Shown here piece by piece: positions 6,790 through 14,416 of a stretch of 14,562 nucleotides of DNA. A model generated the notes under the pieces. It made no database searches, had not been told where the DNA came from, and saw nothing but the letters and a program-made list of their open reading frames with translations. The DNA comes from DATIJC01 sp035479015 (lineage in GTDB: Bacteria; Patescibacteriota; Microgenomatia; UBA1400; UBA12028), in the NCBI GenBank assembly GCA_035479015.1, contig DATIJC010000040.1:1-14562 (forward strand). Direction: 5' to 3'. The position numbers and the translations under genes were made by a program. Positions within the stretch are counted from its first letter, which is position 1; the number at the start of each line of letters is the position of its first letter.

Positions 6790-9135
6790 ATGAAACCCTA
6801 CGACCCTAAAGTTATCGAAGCCAAGTGGGTGAAGAAATGGCGGGAAGATAAGCTGTTCCAGGGAACGGCTGTCAAAAAAGCGACTGACAAGTTGTATATC
6901 CTCTACGCTTTTGCGTATCCGTCTGGATCTGGACTCCATGTCGGTCACGTCGAGCCCACGACCGCTCTGGACATGTACGCGCGCTACTCCCGTATGGCAG
7001 GCAAAGATGTTTTCTTCCCGGTCGGATGGGATGCATTTGGACTACCGGCGGAGAACTATGCCATCAAGACGGGTATTCATCCGGCCAAGACGACGAAAGA
7101 CGCAATTCATGCGTTTGAAAAACAAATTGAACGTGTAGGCATTTCATACGACTGGGAGACGGAGATAGCCACATGCCATCCTGGCTACTACAAATGGACA
7201 CAGTGGATATTCACGCAGTTATTTAAGGCTGGGCTTGCGTATCGTGACAAGGGTTGGGTCAACTGGTGTCCAGCTGATAAGACGGTGCTGGCTAACGAGC
7301 AAGTCGTAGAAGGTAAGTGCGAGCGCTGCGGAACTGCTGTCATACAGAAAGAACTTGAGCAGTGGAAATTTAAGATCACGGCCTATCAAGATGAGTTGCT
7401 TGATGATCTGGATCAAGTTAACTGGCCAAATTCCACCAAGTTGCAACAGAAAAACTGGATTGGACGCTCCGAAGGAGCAGAAGTCAGTTTTCAGCTTTCA
7501 GTTATCAGTTCAGAGCAAATTTTGAAATGTTTTACTACGAGGCTAGATACGATTGAGGGAGTGACGTTTGTAGTCATCGCGCCGGAGAAATTTAGGGAAA
7601 TGGGGTTGATGGATAATGTAGGGGCGTCATTTATGACGCCTGTTCAAGAGTATTTGGATGCTGCCTCGCATAAAACCGAGGAGCAGCGCCGGGTGGGTGA
7701 GAAAGAAAAAACCGGTGTAGACACAGGACTGACCCTGATTCATCCACTGACAGGTGAAGAGGTGCCGCTGTGGATCGCTGACTACGTTTTGTCCGGATTT
7801 GGAACAGGCGTCGTCATGGGTGTACCCTCTCTGGATGAGCGTGATAGTGCATTTGCCAAAAAGTTTGGATTACCCATCAAAGAAATTTCACTCGATAAAA
7901 CAGTCGGACAATTGTTAAAAGAACATCCTGAAGTTTTCTCAAAAAAAACAAATTATAAATTGCGTGATTGGTTGATATCCAGACAGCGCTACTGGGGCGC
8001 ACCGATCCCGATGACCTTCTGTAATAAGTGCGGGTGGCAAGCGGTGCCAGATAAAGACTTACCCGTGCTTTTGCCAGAACTAGAAGATTTCAAACCGACT
8101 GATGACGGCCGATCTCCACTAGAGAAGGCAAGTGAAGAGTGGAAGTATACCATTTGTCCAGAGTGCGGCGGTAAAGCCAAACGGGAAGTGGACACGATGG
8201 ACACATTCGTTGACTCGAGTTGGTACTTCTTGCGCTATACCGATGCTCGAAACGAAACAGAATTTGCATCAAAAGAACAAATGAAGAAGTGGCTGCCAGT
8301 CGATACATACTTGATTGGTCCAGAGCACATCGTCCTGCACTTGCTCTATGCCCGTTTCTTTACCAAGTTTTTGCGCGATCAAGGCTACTTGGACTTCGAT
8401 GAGCCATTTATGAAGATGCGCCACCAGGGCATGATCTTGGGGCCGGATGGCAAAAAAATGAGTAAGAGCAAGGGTAATGTTATCAATCCTGATGAGATCA
8501 TCGAGAAATTTGGCGCCGACACCCTACGTGTCTACGAGATGTTCATGGGGCCTCTAGATGCCGACAAAGCCTGGGATATGGGGAGTGTGGCAGGGGTGTA
8601 CCGATTCCTGTCAAGGATTTATTCGCTATTCCAAACAAATGCTAAGGGAGATCTGGGTAATAAGGGAGATAAGGGGTTAACTAAGAAATTGCATAAGACG
8701 ATCAAAAAGTTGACTGAGGATCTACCACAGATGCGATTCAATACGGCGATAGCGGCCCTGATGGAGCTCGTCAACGTCTGGTCAGAGAGCAGTGCGCAGC
8801 ACGCAGGTTTCACACCGGAGGAACTAGAAATAGTTGCAAAGTTGTTAGCACCATTTGCTCCGTACTTAGCAGAGGAAATGCATCGGGGAAATACGGGAGA
8901 TGAGGGTGATAAGGGATCAATACATGAGCAGAAGTGGCCGGAGTATGATCCAATCCTCATCGAAGATGAAGAAGTGGAGTACGCCGTACAAGTCAATGGC
9001 AAAGTTAAAGGACGATTTACGATTGCAAGTAGCGCTCACAAAGATGAAATTCAGGAGAAAGCACTGACTTTTATCAGCGGAAAGCCAAAAAAAATCATCG
9101 TTGTGCCTAGGCGGCTAGTCAATATCGTGGTGTAA
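6790..9135 (+). CDS. leuS: Leucyl-tRNA synthetase
   Basis: 781 aa, somewhat short for LeuRS. It charges tRNA-Leu with leucine in the cytoplasm. Start MKPYDPKVIEAKW matches the usual N-terminus. Visible motifs: HVGH at 50-53 in the Rossmann fold (HIGH class signature); GKCERCGT (C177, C180); the CP1 editing domain from ~224, with TTRLDTIEGVTF and GTGVVMGVPSLDERD; a second cysteine set C411/C414 and C456/C459, probably zinc-binding; DWLISRQRYWGAPIP; KMSKS at 556-560; then the anticodon-binding domain and C-terminal YAVQVNGKVKGR. The His usual in the editing motif PxHDxRD is Leu here, while the last Asp is kept. Three loops hold short tandem repeats (7485-7512, 8646-8681, 8886-8921). Promoter-proximal gene of a leuS-comEA-comEC run; comEA follows after 9 bp. 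Confidence 0.97.
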   Translation: MKPYDPKVIEAKWVKKWREDKLFQGTAVKKATDKLYILYAFAYPSGSGLHVGHVEPTTALDMYARYSRMAGKDVFFPVGWDAFGLPAENYAIKTGIHPAKTTKDAIHAFEKQIERVGISYDWETEIATCHPGYYKWTQWIFTQLFKAGLAYRDKGWVNWCPADKTVLANEQVVEGKCERCGTAVIQKELEQWKFKITAYQDELLDDLDQVNWPNSTKLQQKNWIGRSEGAEVSFQLSVISSEQILKCFTTRLDTIEGVTFVVIAPEKFREMGLMDNVGASFMTPVQEYLDAASHKTEEQRRVGEKEKTGVDTGLTLIHPLTGEEVPLWIADYVLSGFGTGVVMGVPSLDERDSAFAKKFGLPIKEISLDKTVGQLLKEHPEVFSKKTNYKLRDWLISRQRYWGAPIPMTFCNKCGWQAVPDKDLPVLLPELEDFKPTDDGRSPLEKASEEWKYTICPECGGKAKREVDTMDTFVDSSWYFLRYTDARNETEFASKEQMKKWLPVDTYLIGPEHIVLHLLYARFFTKFLRDQGYLDFDEPFMKMRHQGMILGPDGKKMSKSKGNVINPDEIIEKFGADTLRVYEMFMGPLDADKAWDMGSVAGVYRFLSRIYSLFQTNAKGDLGNKGDKGLTKKLHKTIKKLTEDLPQMRFNTAIAALMELVNVWSESSAQHAGFTPEELEIVAKLLAPFAPYLAEEMHRGNTGDEGDKGSIHEQKWPEYDPILIEDEEVEYAVQVNGKVKGRFTIASSAHKDEIQEKALTFISGKPKKIIVVPRRLVNIVV
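7485..7512. repeat. Heptamer tandem repeat inside leuS (CAGTTTT type)
   Basis: Four 7-mers: CAGTTTT, CAGCTTT, CAGTTAT, CAGTTCA. They encode about QLSVISSE in a loop of the editing domain just before the TTRLDTIEG motif. The frame is preserved. Confidence 0.8.
8646..8681. repeat. 9-bp tandem repeat inside leuS, copy 1
   Basis: Units GGGAGATCT, GGGTAATAA, GGGAGATAA, GGGGTTAAC give GDLGNKGDKG (residues ~620-631), a Gly-x-x run between helices of the anticodon-binding domain. Confidence 0.85.
8886..8921. repeat. 9-bp tandem repeat inside leuS, copy 2
   Basis: Units GGGAAATAC, GGGAGATGA, GGGTGATAA, GGGATCAAT give GNTGDEGDKG (residues ~700-711), between the anticodon-binding domain and the C-terminal domain. 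Confidence 0.85.
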
Positions 9136-9144
9136 GATGGGTGC

Positions 9145-9747
9145 ATGTCTGATGATGAGCCGCTGGCTGCATTACTGTCTGACATTTCTTCTAATTCCCG
9201 AGGCGCAACTTCGCGCCTATGGTTGCTCTTAGCGCTACTGCTTGGCGCTTCATTATTAGTAGCAGGTTACCTGTTTCTAGCCACTCCCACCGAACTTGCT
9301 CCTCTACCTACGTTCCACCCACAGCGGATCATTACGGTAGACGTCGAGGGCGCTGTTAATCGTCCAGGTGTCCAAAATCATTCACTCGCATTTGACGAGA
9401 AACTCTATGTCGCGCAACTTGTTGCATCAGCCGGTGGCTTGGCCAAAGGTGCAGACACCGTATACTTTGCCAAAACATATAACCAAGCACAGTCAGTGGA
9501 TGATGGATACAAACTCTATGTCCAAAAACTAGGTGAAGAAACGATTTTAAAGGCTACAGTCGGTTTATCACAAGTAGTTAATCTCAATAGTGCATCGGCT
9601 GCCACGTTGGAAGACCTAAAAGGAGTGGGAGAGGTGCGGGCAAAAGCGATAATTGAGCACCGTCCATACACCACTCTTGAGGATTTCTTAGCAAAAACAA
9701 AATTACCTGCTAGTCTTTTCGCTGACAAAACAAGATTTTCTTTCTAG
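9145..9747 (+). CDS. comEA: ComEA-like DNA-binding competence protein
   Basis: 200 aa. A short cytoplasmic N-terminus is followed by one membrane helix (~25-46). Residues ~63-128 form an SLBB-like domain (VDVEGAVNRPGV, LVASAGGLAKGADT, DGYKLYVQK). Residues ~145-185 form a helix-hairpin-helix DNA-binding domain (VNLNSASAATLEDLKGVGEV, AKAIIEHRPYTTLEDFL) with GVGEVRAKAI at 160-169. This order (TM, SLBB, HhH) is that of ComEA, which binds incoming double-stranded DNA outside the membrane and passes it to ComEC. It starts 9 bp after leuS and ends 9 bp before comEC, so the three genes are probably co-transcribed. No strong Shine-Dalgarno site is seen. Confidence 0.92.
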   Translation: MSDDEPLAALLSDISSNSRGATSRLWLLLALLLGASLLVAGYLFLATPTELAPLPTFHPQRIITVDVEGAVNRPGVQNHSLAFDEKLYVAQLVASAGGLAKGADTVYFAKTYNQAQSVDDGYKLYVQKLGEETILKATVGLSQVVNLNSASAATLEDLKGVGEVRAKAIIEHRPYTTLEDFLAKTKLPASLFADKTRFSF

Positions 9748-9756
9748 TAATTATCT

Positions 9757-11046
9757 ATGCGAAAACGTTTGCACTATTTGATGTATTTAATAACTATTTT
9801 GATAGTATTTGCTATAGCATATATGCCGCGGTTTACGCACCAATTAAATTTGCGGAAAAATCTATCTCAGGATCGGAATGTGATTACGGATGCGGTTATT
9901 TCCACACAATCATCCATTTGTGGGAGTGAAAACTGTGTAGACGCAGCACCTTTTACGCTTCACTACACAAATAATGCGGAAAACGTGGGGTTTGTACCAG
10001 GGGAGAAGGTAAAAGTGGCTGGCACTCGCTCCATACAGTTGCAATCACTATTTGAGTATCGTGTTCCGCTGAAAGTTCAATCGATTGGCCTGTATCCAGA
10101 AGATCCATTTTCGGTAAATGCTCTATATGTCAAAATAAGCAGATTTTTAGGCAAAATACGTGATGTAGCTATACGGCGGGTGAACCGTACATTCAGTCGT
10201 CGGGAATCACAACTAATCTTGGGAATATATCTGGGCGTGCCGCTTTCTGATCCAAAATTACAGGCGCAAATCCGGCAAATAGGACTTGCGCACGTCATTG
10301 TAGCGAGCGGTGCTAATTTGACGATCGCTGCGGCGAGTCTCACACCATTGCTGCGTCGGCTATTCCGGCTGCATACTTCGATCTGGATAAGCATGGTTCT
10401 TACACTAGTCTATTCACTTCTATTAGGTTTTACCCCATCGATCATCCGGGCCCTCGTGATGTACATTGTTGTCAGCTTTGGCTTACTGACTGGGCGGCCA
10501 TATGCCTCATTTTGGGCTTTATTTCTTAGCATCCTCCTCATCCTGCTTTTCGATCCTTTCGTTATTTTCTCGCTTTCCTTCTTGTTAAGCCTGACTGCAA
10601 CTATAGCGGTAGTATTTGCGTCTAATATAAGCTCAAGTAGGGAAGGAAATATTAAAATTAACGCAATTCACGCATACCTACGGGAAACATTTTTCACGCA
10701 ATTGTTTGTTTTCTTTTTCACTGGTCCCTTATTAATTACCGCATTTGGGTCTTTCAACTTGATGAGCCTATTTCCTAACCTTTTACTCCTGTGGACGATT
10801 CCGGTGCTGGTATGGCTTACTAGTATCTACCTCATGGTCTCCTGGGGTCCATTTTTCATATTCGGGTCTCTGATTTCCCCTATTTTAGGGCTTTTAATCA
10901 CCATATTTAGCCTATATATCAATATATTCTCATCTTTTCCATTACTTACTATTTCAGCTGGAACGCCAAGCATCTTCGGGTTGATAGGGTACTATGGGGT
11001 CTTGACTATAGGTCTGGGCAAGTGGGTTAGCAATAGACAGGGTTAA
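9757..11046 (+). CDS. comEC: ComEC-like DNA uptake channel (no metallo-beta-lactamase domain)
   Basis: 429 aa polytopic membrane protein. An N-terminal helix (~8-24) precedes an OB-like extracytoplasmic region (~40-112, with FVPGEKVKVAGT). The Competence domain starts near 145, with conserved RRESQLILGIYLG, GLAHVIVASGANLTI (177-190) and GFTPSIIRALVMY (224-236). Several membrane helices follow to the C-terminus. ComEC moves single-stranded DNA across the cytoplasmic membrane. Many homologues carry a C-terminal metallo-beta-lactamase-like nuclease domain, but this protein ends (GLGKWVSNRQG) without one and no such gene is in the window. Its place directly after comEA supports the role. No Shine-Dalgarno site is visible before ATG 9757. 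Confidence 0.92.
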   Translation: MRKRLHYLMYLITILIVFAIAYMPRFTHQLNLRKNLSQDRNVITDAVISTQSSICGSENCVDAAPFTLHYTNNAENVGFVPGEKVKVAGTRSIQLQSLFEYRVPLKVQSIGLYPEDPFSVNALYVKISRFLGKIRDVAIRRVNRTFSRRESQLILGIYLGVPLSDPKLQAQIRQIGLAHVIVASGANLTIAAASLTPLLRRLFRLHTSIWISMVLTLVYSLLLGFTPSIIRALVMYIVVSFGLLTGRPYASFWALFLSILLILLFDPFVIFSLSFLLSLTATIAVVFASNISSSREGNIKINAIHAYLRETFFTQLFVFFFTGPLLITAFGSFNLMSLFPNLLLLWTIPVLVWLTSIYLMVSWGPFFIFGSLISPILGLLITIFSLYINIFSSFPLLTISAGTPSIFGLIGYYGVLTIGLGKWVSNRQG

Positions 11047-11326
11047 GTGATAATTAACATCATCTAGAGAATACACTTATGTATCGATATAAAGAGTACT
11101 TTTTTACTTCCTTTCTTCGGTCTATTTGTACTCGAGGTAATTTTACCCAATTGTTGCGGAATTTTCACACCCGAACATCAAGTTTGTTCGTATATTTTTC
11201 GTTCTAGAACGGAGACCAATTTTCAAAATTCCTATTGCGTCTTTATTCGTAAGTATATATTCTAGTCTAATGCTTCTATTTTATGTCCGCTGTATTTACG
11301 AATGGGCTACCACACAGATTGTCCCA

Positions 11327-11370
11327 TCCTCATTTCTTCATAAATGAGGATTGATGAGAAATTATGAGGA
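11327..11370. repeat. Hairpin plus 10-bp tandem repeat
   Basis: TCCTCATTT (11327-11335) pairs with AAATGAGGA (11342-11350). The right arm begins three 10-bp-spaced units ATGAGGA, ATGAGAA, ATGAGGA at 11344, 11354 and 11364, so the left arm could also pair with the last unit. Confidence 0.6.
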
Positions 11371-11562
11371 GTTTCGGGTATTTCAGTATCGCTTGATGTC
11401 CGCCTCTGGGGAAATGTAGGAATTTAGCGAGGTGAGTAGTGGTGCGATAACCGAATGAAAATCGTCATTATACCTATGATAGGTCTTAAAACTTCTATTG
11501 TTCGCATATTCTAAGGATATGGAAAACCGAATAGCCTATAAGACTAGATTCTAGTCGTAACT

Positions 11563-11611
11563 ACAATCTACGGTCCAAAATCTAAAATCTACTTACTATA
11601 ATCTATAATCT
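11563..11611. repeat. Heptamer tandem repeat (AAAATCT type)
   Basis: Seven units in register: ACAATCT, ACGGTCC, AAAATCT, AAAATCT, ACTTACT, ATAATCT, ATAATCT. Confidence 0.75.
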
Positions 11612-11906
11612 TTTTAGATAACAGCACTTTCGCAAAGATGTGGTCATGATAGTAGGTTGAATAGAGGAATTTTCTAAAAGGTGCTTGAGAAAAACCGACC
11701 TCGCTTAATCCTTAATTTCGCCTTTGAAATCAATTGACGCACAAATGGGAAGTAATTCTTTTTCTGTTTTTGTAAAATTCTCTCGATAAATTGTTAACTG
11801 ACCCTCGGTTCCATTCTTTTTGTCCAGGCTTATAACTTTTTATTGACCTTGATCTTTTAACGGAGTAAATTCAAAAAATTGCGAAAAATAATTACATCGT
11901 TTTTTT

Positions 11907-12014
11907 TGTCATCTTGAGCATCCTTAATCTCAGGAGTTCGAAAGATAGTTCTCATGACACACGTAAAAACTATCCATTCGATTGCTTGGAGTACCAAGCG
12001 CACTCAGGATGACA
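11907..12014. repeat. 108-bp MITE-like palindromic element
   Basis: Ends are TGTCATCTTGAG and, inverted, TGTCATCCTGAG (one mismatch in 12). Internal stems: GATAGTT 11944-11950 with AACTATC 11968-11974, and CTTGG/CCAAG around AGTA at 11984-11997. The ends match the TGTCATCCTGAG class of dispersed intergenic repeats and differ from the repeat at 1117 and 3292. No transposase is encoded. Confidence 0.7.
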
Positions 12015-12389
12015 GGCAAATGCTACTAGAATATATTTGACATTTACTTTTGAGAGTTCTATTTGCAAACAGAAGTTACTTATGAGAATCACAAGTTTTT
12101 TGGTACAGTTCTTTTTGCGAGAAACTTGTAAACGCGGCGCGTCTTTCTCTTTTTTTGAATATTGCAGAAATTGCGACAAAAATGAGTGGCAATTAGCTAA
12201 AAAATTGGAGTTGTGTAAAACTAGCAAATCGAGTACAGAATATATTCTGCGTATCTTTTGAAATCAATTGATTATTCAATGTATTTATAATTTTAAGTCC
12301 CGAAACACATTTTCTATTTTTCAAGCTCTTTTTTGATCGACTATCTTTTGTATTCAAAAATTCCCCAAGGTGACCCTCGAGAAGAGTGC

Positions 12390-12395
12390 TACAAT
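12390..12395 (+). promoter_or_regulatory. -10 hexamer of the M16 peptidase gene (leaderless-type start)
   Basis: TACAAT is followed by six bases and the ATG at 12402. No Shine-Dalgarno site precedes that ATG and no good -35 is visible. The spacing would place the transcript start at the ATG. Confidence 0.5.
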
Positions 12396-12401
12396 AAACA
12401 T

Positions 12402-13715
12402 ATGAACACTAGACCACCGATACAAAAAACGCTTTCAAGCGGGTTGACTATCATTCTCGCGCCGATGGAAGTGCAATCAGTATCCGTACTCGCCTTCGTC
12501 GGCACCGGTAGCAGATTTGAGACGGAGGAGACGAGCGGCATCTCGCATTTCCTGGAACACATGGTCTTTAAGGGGACGCACAAGTATCCAACCCCAAAAG
12601 TGTTGGCTGAGACTATCGATAGGATCGGTGCAGAGTTTAATGCATTTACGTCGAAGGAGTACACGGGATACTACGTCAAAGCCGCGAGTGAGCATGCTAA
12701 TCTAGCTCTAGATGTAGTTTCTGATATGCTGCTCACTCCGACGCTCAAGGAAGATGATTTGCAGCGGGAAAAGGGAGTCATCGTGGAAGAGATCCACATG
12801 TATGAAGATACTCCAGCCCGCCATATAGGAGATGTTTTTGAGCGTTTGTTCTTCTCCGGCTCCACACTTGGCCGGGATATTATCGGCACGGAAAATACGG
12901 TACGTAGCTTCTCCCGTGAGCACTTTCAAAACCATTTGTCACGTTGGTATGGACTTTCCAATGTCGTAGTAACAGTAAGTGGTGACAGTGCGGTGGTCAA
13001 TGATGCACTGATAGCAGAAATAGAGCGGGCATTCTCAAAACAGAGTGAGACCAGGACATCGCAGGCTACAGAAGCAATTATCACTAGTATCACCGGCGAT
13101 CCTATTTCAAACGGAAAGAAAATTGAGGTTGCATATAAAGACACGCAGCAAGCGCATTTTGTGATGGCCGTAGAAGGATTAAAACGGCGTGACAGTGATC
13201 AATATGCGCTCTCAGTACTTTCCACACTCTTTGGTGGAAATATGAGCTCACGCCTGTTTACAGAAGTACGTGAGAAGCGGGGCCTGTGCTACTACGTGCG
13301 CAGCGATGAGGACACGTATCACGATGCCGGAATATTCGGGGCGAGCGCTGGTGTAGACCCAGCCCGCGTCGATGAAGCAGTCAAGGTGGTGCGTGAAGAA
13401 CTGTACAAACTCACCGCCGACAGTGGAGAAGGAAAGATCACTGATAAAGAAGTCGATGACGCCAAGAGTCATGCGGTTGGCAGCGCCATACTTCACATAG
13501 AAGATTCCCTAGCAGTTGCCCAGTTTTACGGAGGACACAAGCTACTGCGCAACGAATTGATTACACCTCAAGAAGAGATCGAGCGGATTCGAGCAGTCAC
13601 CAGTGATGACGTCCGTCGTGTCGCAAAACGTTTGTTGTCAAACAGTGAGCTCTTTTTTGCAATCATCGGACCGTACAAAGAAGAAGACAGGTTTGCGAAA
13701 CTCATACAACTATAG
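12402..13715 (+). CDS. M16 family zinc peptidase (processing-peptidase-like)
   Basis: 437 aa from ATG 12402. A longer frame from 12333 adds 23 unlike residues and would place the TACAAT inside the gene, so I reject it. The start MNTRPPIQKTLSSGLTIIL fits the family. The inverted zinc motif HxxEH is HFLEH (H49, E52, H53), and the third ligand Glu lies 76 residues on at E129 in REKGVIVEEIHMYED. The C-terminal half has the usual AHFVMAVEGL and LFTEVREKRGLCYYV segments. No signal peptide, so it probably acts in the cytoplasm. Substrates in CPR bacteria are not known. Bacterial members usually degrade peptides, and a single gene with intact motif suggests a homodimer rather than an active/inactive pair. 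Confidence 0.95.
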   Translation: MNTRPPIQKTLSSGLTIILAPMEVQSVSVLAFVGTGSRFETEETSGISHFLEHMVFKGTHKYPTPKVLAETIDRIGAEFNAFTSKEYTGYYVKAASEHANLALDVVSDMLLTPTLKEDDLQREKGVIVEEIHMYEDTPARHIGDVFERLFFSGSTLGRDIIGTENTVRSFSREHFQNHLSRWYGLSNVVVTVSGDSAVVNDALIAEIERAFSKQSETRTSQATEAIITSITGDPISNGKKIEVAYKDTQQAHFVMAVEGLKRRDSDQYALSVLSTLFGGNMSSRLFTEVREKRGLCYYVRSDEDTYHDAGIFGASAGVDPARVDEAVKVVREELYKLTADSGEGKITDKEVDDAKSHAVGSAILHIEDSLAVAQFYGGHKLLRNELITPQEEIERIRAVTSDDVRRVAKRLLSNSELFFAIIGPYKEEDRFAKLIQL

Positions 13716-13730
13716 GCTGATGCAGTATTT

Positions 13731-13754
13731 TATATTCTGATATCTCAGAATATA
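13731..13754. promoter_or_regulatory. 10-bp-stem hairpin between the M16 gene and ndk
   Basis: TATATTCTGA and TCAGAATATA flank a TATC loop, 15 bp after the M16 stop. No T-run follows, so a standard intrinsic terminator is unlikely. It may be an mRNA-end hairpin or an operator ahead of ndk. Confidence 0.55.
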
Positions 13755-13769
13755 GTACGATATATCAAT

Positions 13770-13818
13770 TATAATTACTATAAGATTTATAAAATATATA
13801 TAAATTAATATAGGAGGG
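13770..13818 (+). promoter_or_regulatory. ndk promoter -10 and ribosome site
   Basis: TATAAT at 13770-13775 lies in very AT-rich DNA. A strong Shine-Dalgarno AGGAGGG sits at 13812-13818, 3 nt before ATG 13822 and 9 nt before the in-frame ATG 13828. The second ATG has the better spacing. Confidence 0.5.
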
Positions 13819-13821
13819 TGT

Positions 13822-14292
13822 ATGGCAATGGAACACAGTGTGGTACTCGTAAAACCGGATGGTTTGCAGCGCGGACTGATTGGTGAGATCATTACCCGAT
13901 TTGAGCGCAAGGGTTTAAAACTCGCGGCAATCAAGATGGTCCGTCTTAATGACGAAATCCTGGATACTTGGTATGCACACCACAAAGACAAGCCTTTCTT
14001 CGCCTCACTGAAAGGTTTCATGATGATGTCGCCGATCGTGGCTATGGTCTGGGAAGGTGTAGAGGCAGTAGATACCATCCGCAAGCTGGTTGGCGTCACC
14101 AAGGGGAGAGCCGCTGAAGGAGGAAGTATCCGCGGCGACTTTGCCATGAGCCAAAGCAATAACTTGATCCACGCGTCAGATTCAGCCGAGAGCGCCAACC
14201 GTGAGAAGTCACTCATGTTTAAACCGGGTGAAATTCACCAATATGCCTCGGGTTTGGATGTCTTGGTCTACTCCGACGAAGAGTTGGCATAA
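13822..14292 (+). CDS. ndk: Nucleoside diphosphate kinase
   Basis: 156 aa (154 if started at 13828). It transfers the gamma-phosphate from ATP to other nucleoside diphosphates through a phosphohistidine. Visible: the N-terminal SVVLVKPDGLQRGLIGEI with catalytic-site Lys11, the VRLNDEILDTWYAHHKDKPF segment, GSIRGDFAM, and the active-site motif NLIHASDS with His117. Length fits the usual 130-155-residue family with a short C-terminal tail (GLDVLVYSDEELA). A housekeeping gene, probably with its own promoter. Its 3' end faces the tRNA gene, 7 bp away, so read-through would produce RNA antisense to the tRNA. Confidence 0.97.
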   Translation: MAMEHSVVLVKPDGLQRGLIGEIITRFERKGLKLAAIKMVRLNDEILDTWYAHHKDKPFFASLKGFMMMSPIVAMVWEGVEAVDTIRKLVGVTKGRAAEGGSIRGDFAMSQSNNLIHASDSAESANREKSLMFKPGEIHQYASGLDVLVYSDEELA

Positions 14293-14299
14293 GAAGCGG

Positions 14300-14371
14300 T
14301 GTCCCCGCCGGGAGTCGAACCTGGATTTAGGGTTTAGGAAACCCTCGTTCTATCCATTGAACTATGGGAAC
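14300..14371 (-). tRNA. tRNA-Arg (anticodon CCT)
   Basis: Read on the minus strand: acceptor GTTCCCA/CGGGGAC (one G-T, one A-C), D arm GTTC/GAAC, anticodon arm AGGGT/ACCCT with loop TTCCTAA (anticodon CCT at 14336-14338), T arm CCAGG/CCCGG (one mismatch) with loop TTCGACT, discriminator A. The 3' CCA is not encoded (CCG follows), so CCA must be added by a nucleotidyltransferase. It reads AGG. Confidence 0.93.
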
Positions 14372-14382
14372 TATTTCTGGAA

Positions 14383-14388
14383 ATTATA
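14383..14388 (-). promoter_or_regulatory. -10 of the tRNA-Arg promoter
   Basis: On the minus strand TATAAT stands 11 nt before the tRNA 5' end. The -35 is weak. Confidence 0.5.
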
Positions 14389-14416
14389 CAACCTTTATCT
14401 GATGAGAAACTCTCTT

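Larger units (their letters stand above)
11047..12401. other. AT-rich 1.35-kb gene-free region with repeats
   Basis: No frame here has convincing protein character. The 74-codon frame at 12037-12261 and its antisense 85-codon frame look random. Contents seen: palindromes at 11172-11190 (CGAAC/GTTCG), 11200-11211 (CGTTCTAGAACG) and 11542-11556 (GACTAGATTCTAGTC), a hairpin at 11327-11350, heptamers at 11563-11611, a MITE-like element at 11907-12014, and a 15-bp direct repeat at 11723 and 12257. I see no tRNA, rRNA or known structured RNA. It may be degraded sequence or may encode a small RNA. Confidence 0.6.

Noticed and set aside
12037..12261. 74-codon plus-strand frame in the AT-rich gap
   Set aside because: No Shine-Dalgarno site or domain is visible; Phe/Ser/Lys-rich translation as expected from AT-rich non-coding DNA.
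12333..12401. Upstream extension of the M16 peptidase
   Set aside because: The extra 23 residues do not fit the family and the TACAAT -10 lies inside them; ATG 12402 is preferred.
13710..14216. 168-codon minus-strand frame
   Set aside because: It is antisense to ndk, which has all its conserved motifs, and ends in the AT-rich ndk promoter region.
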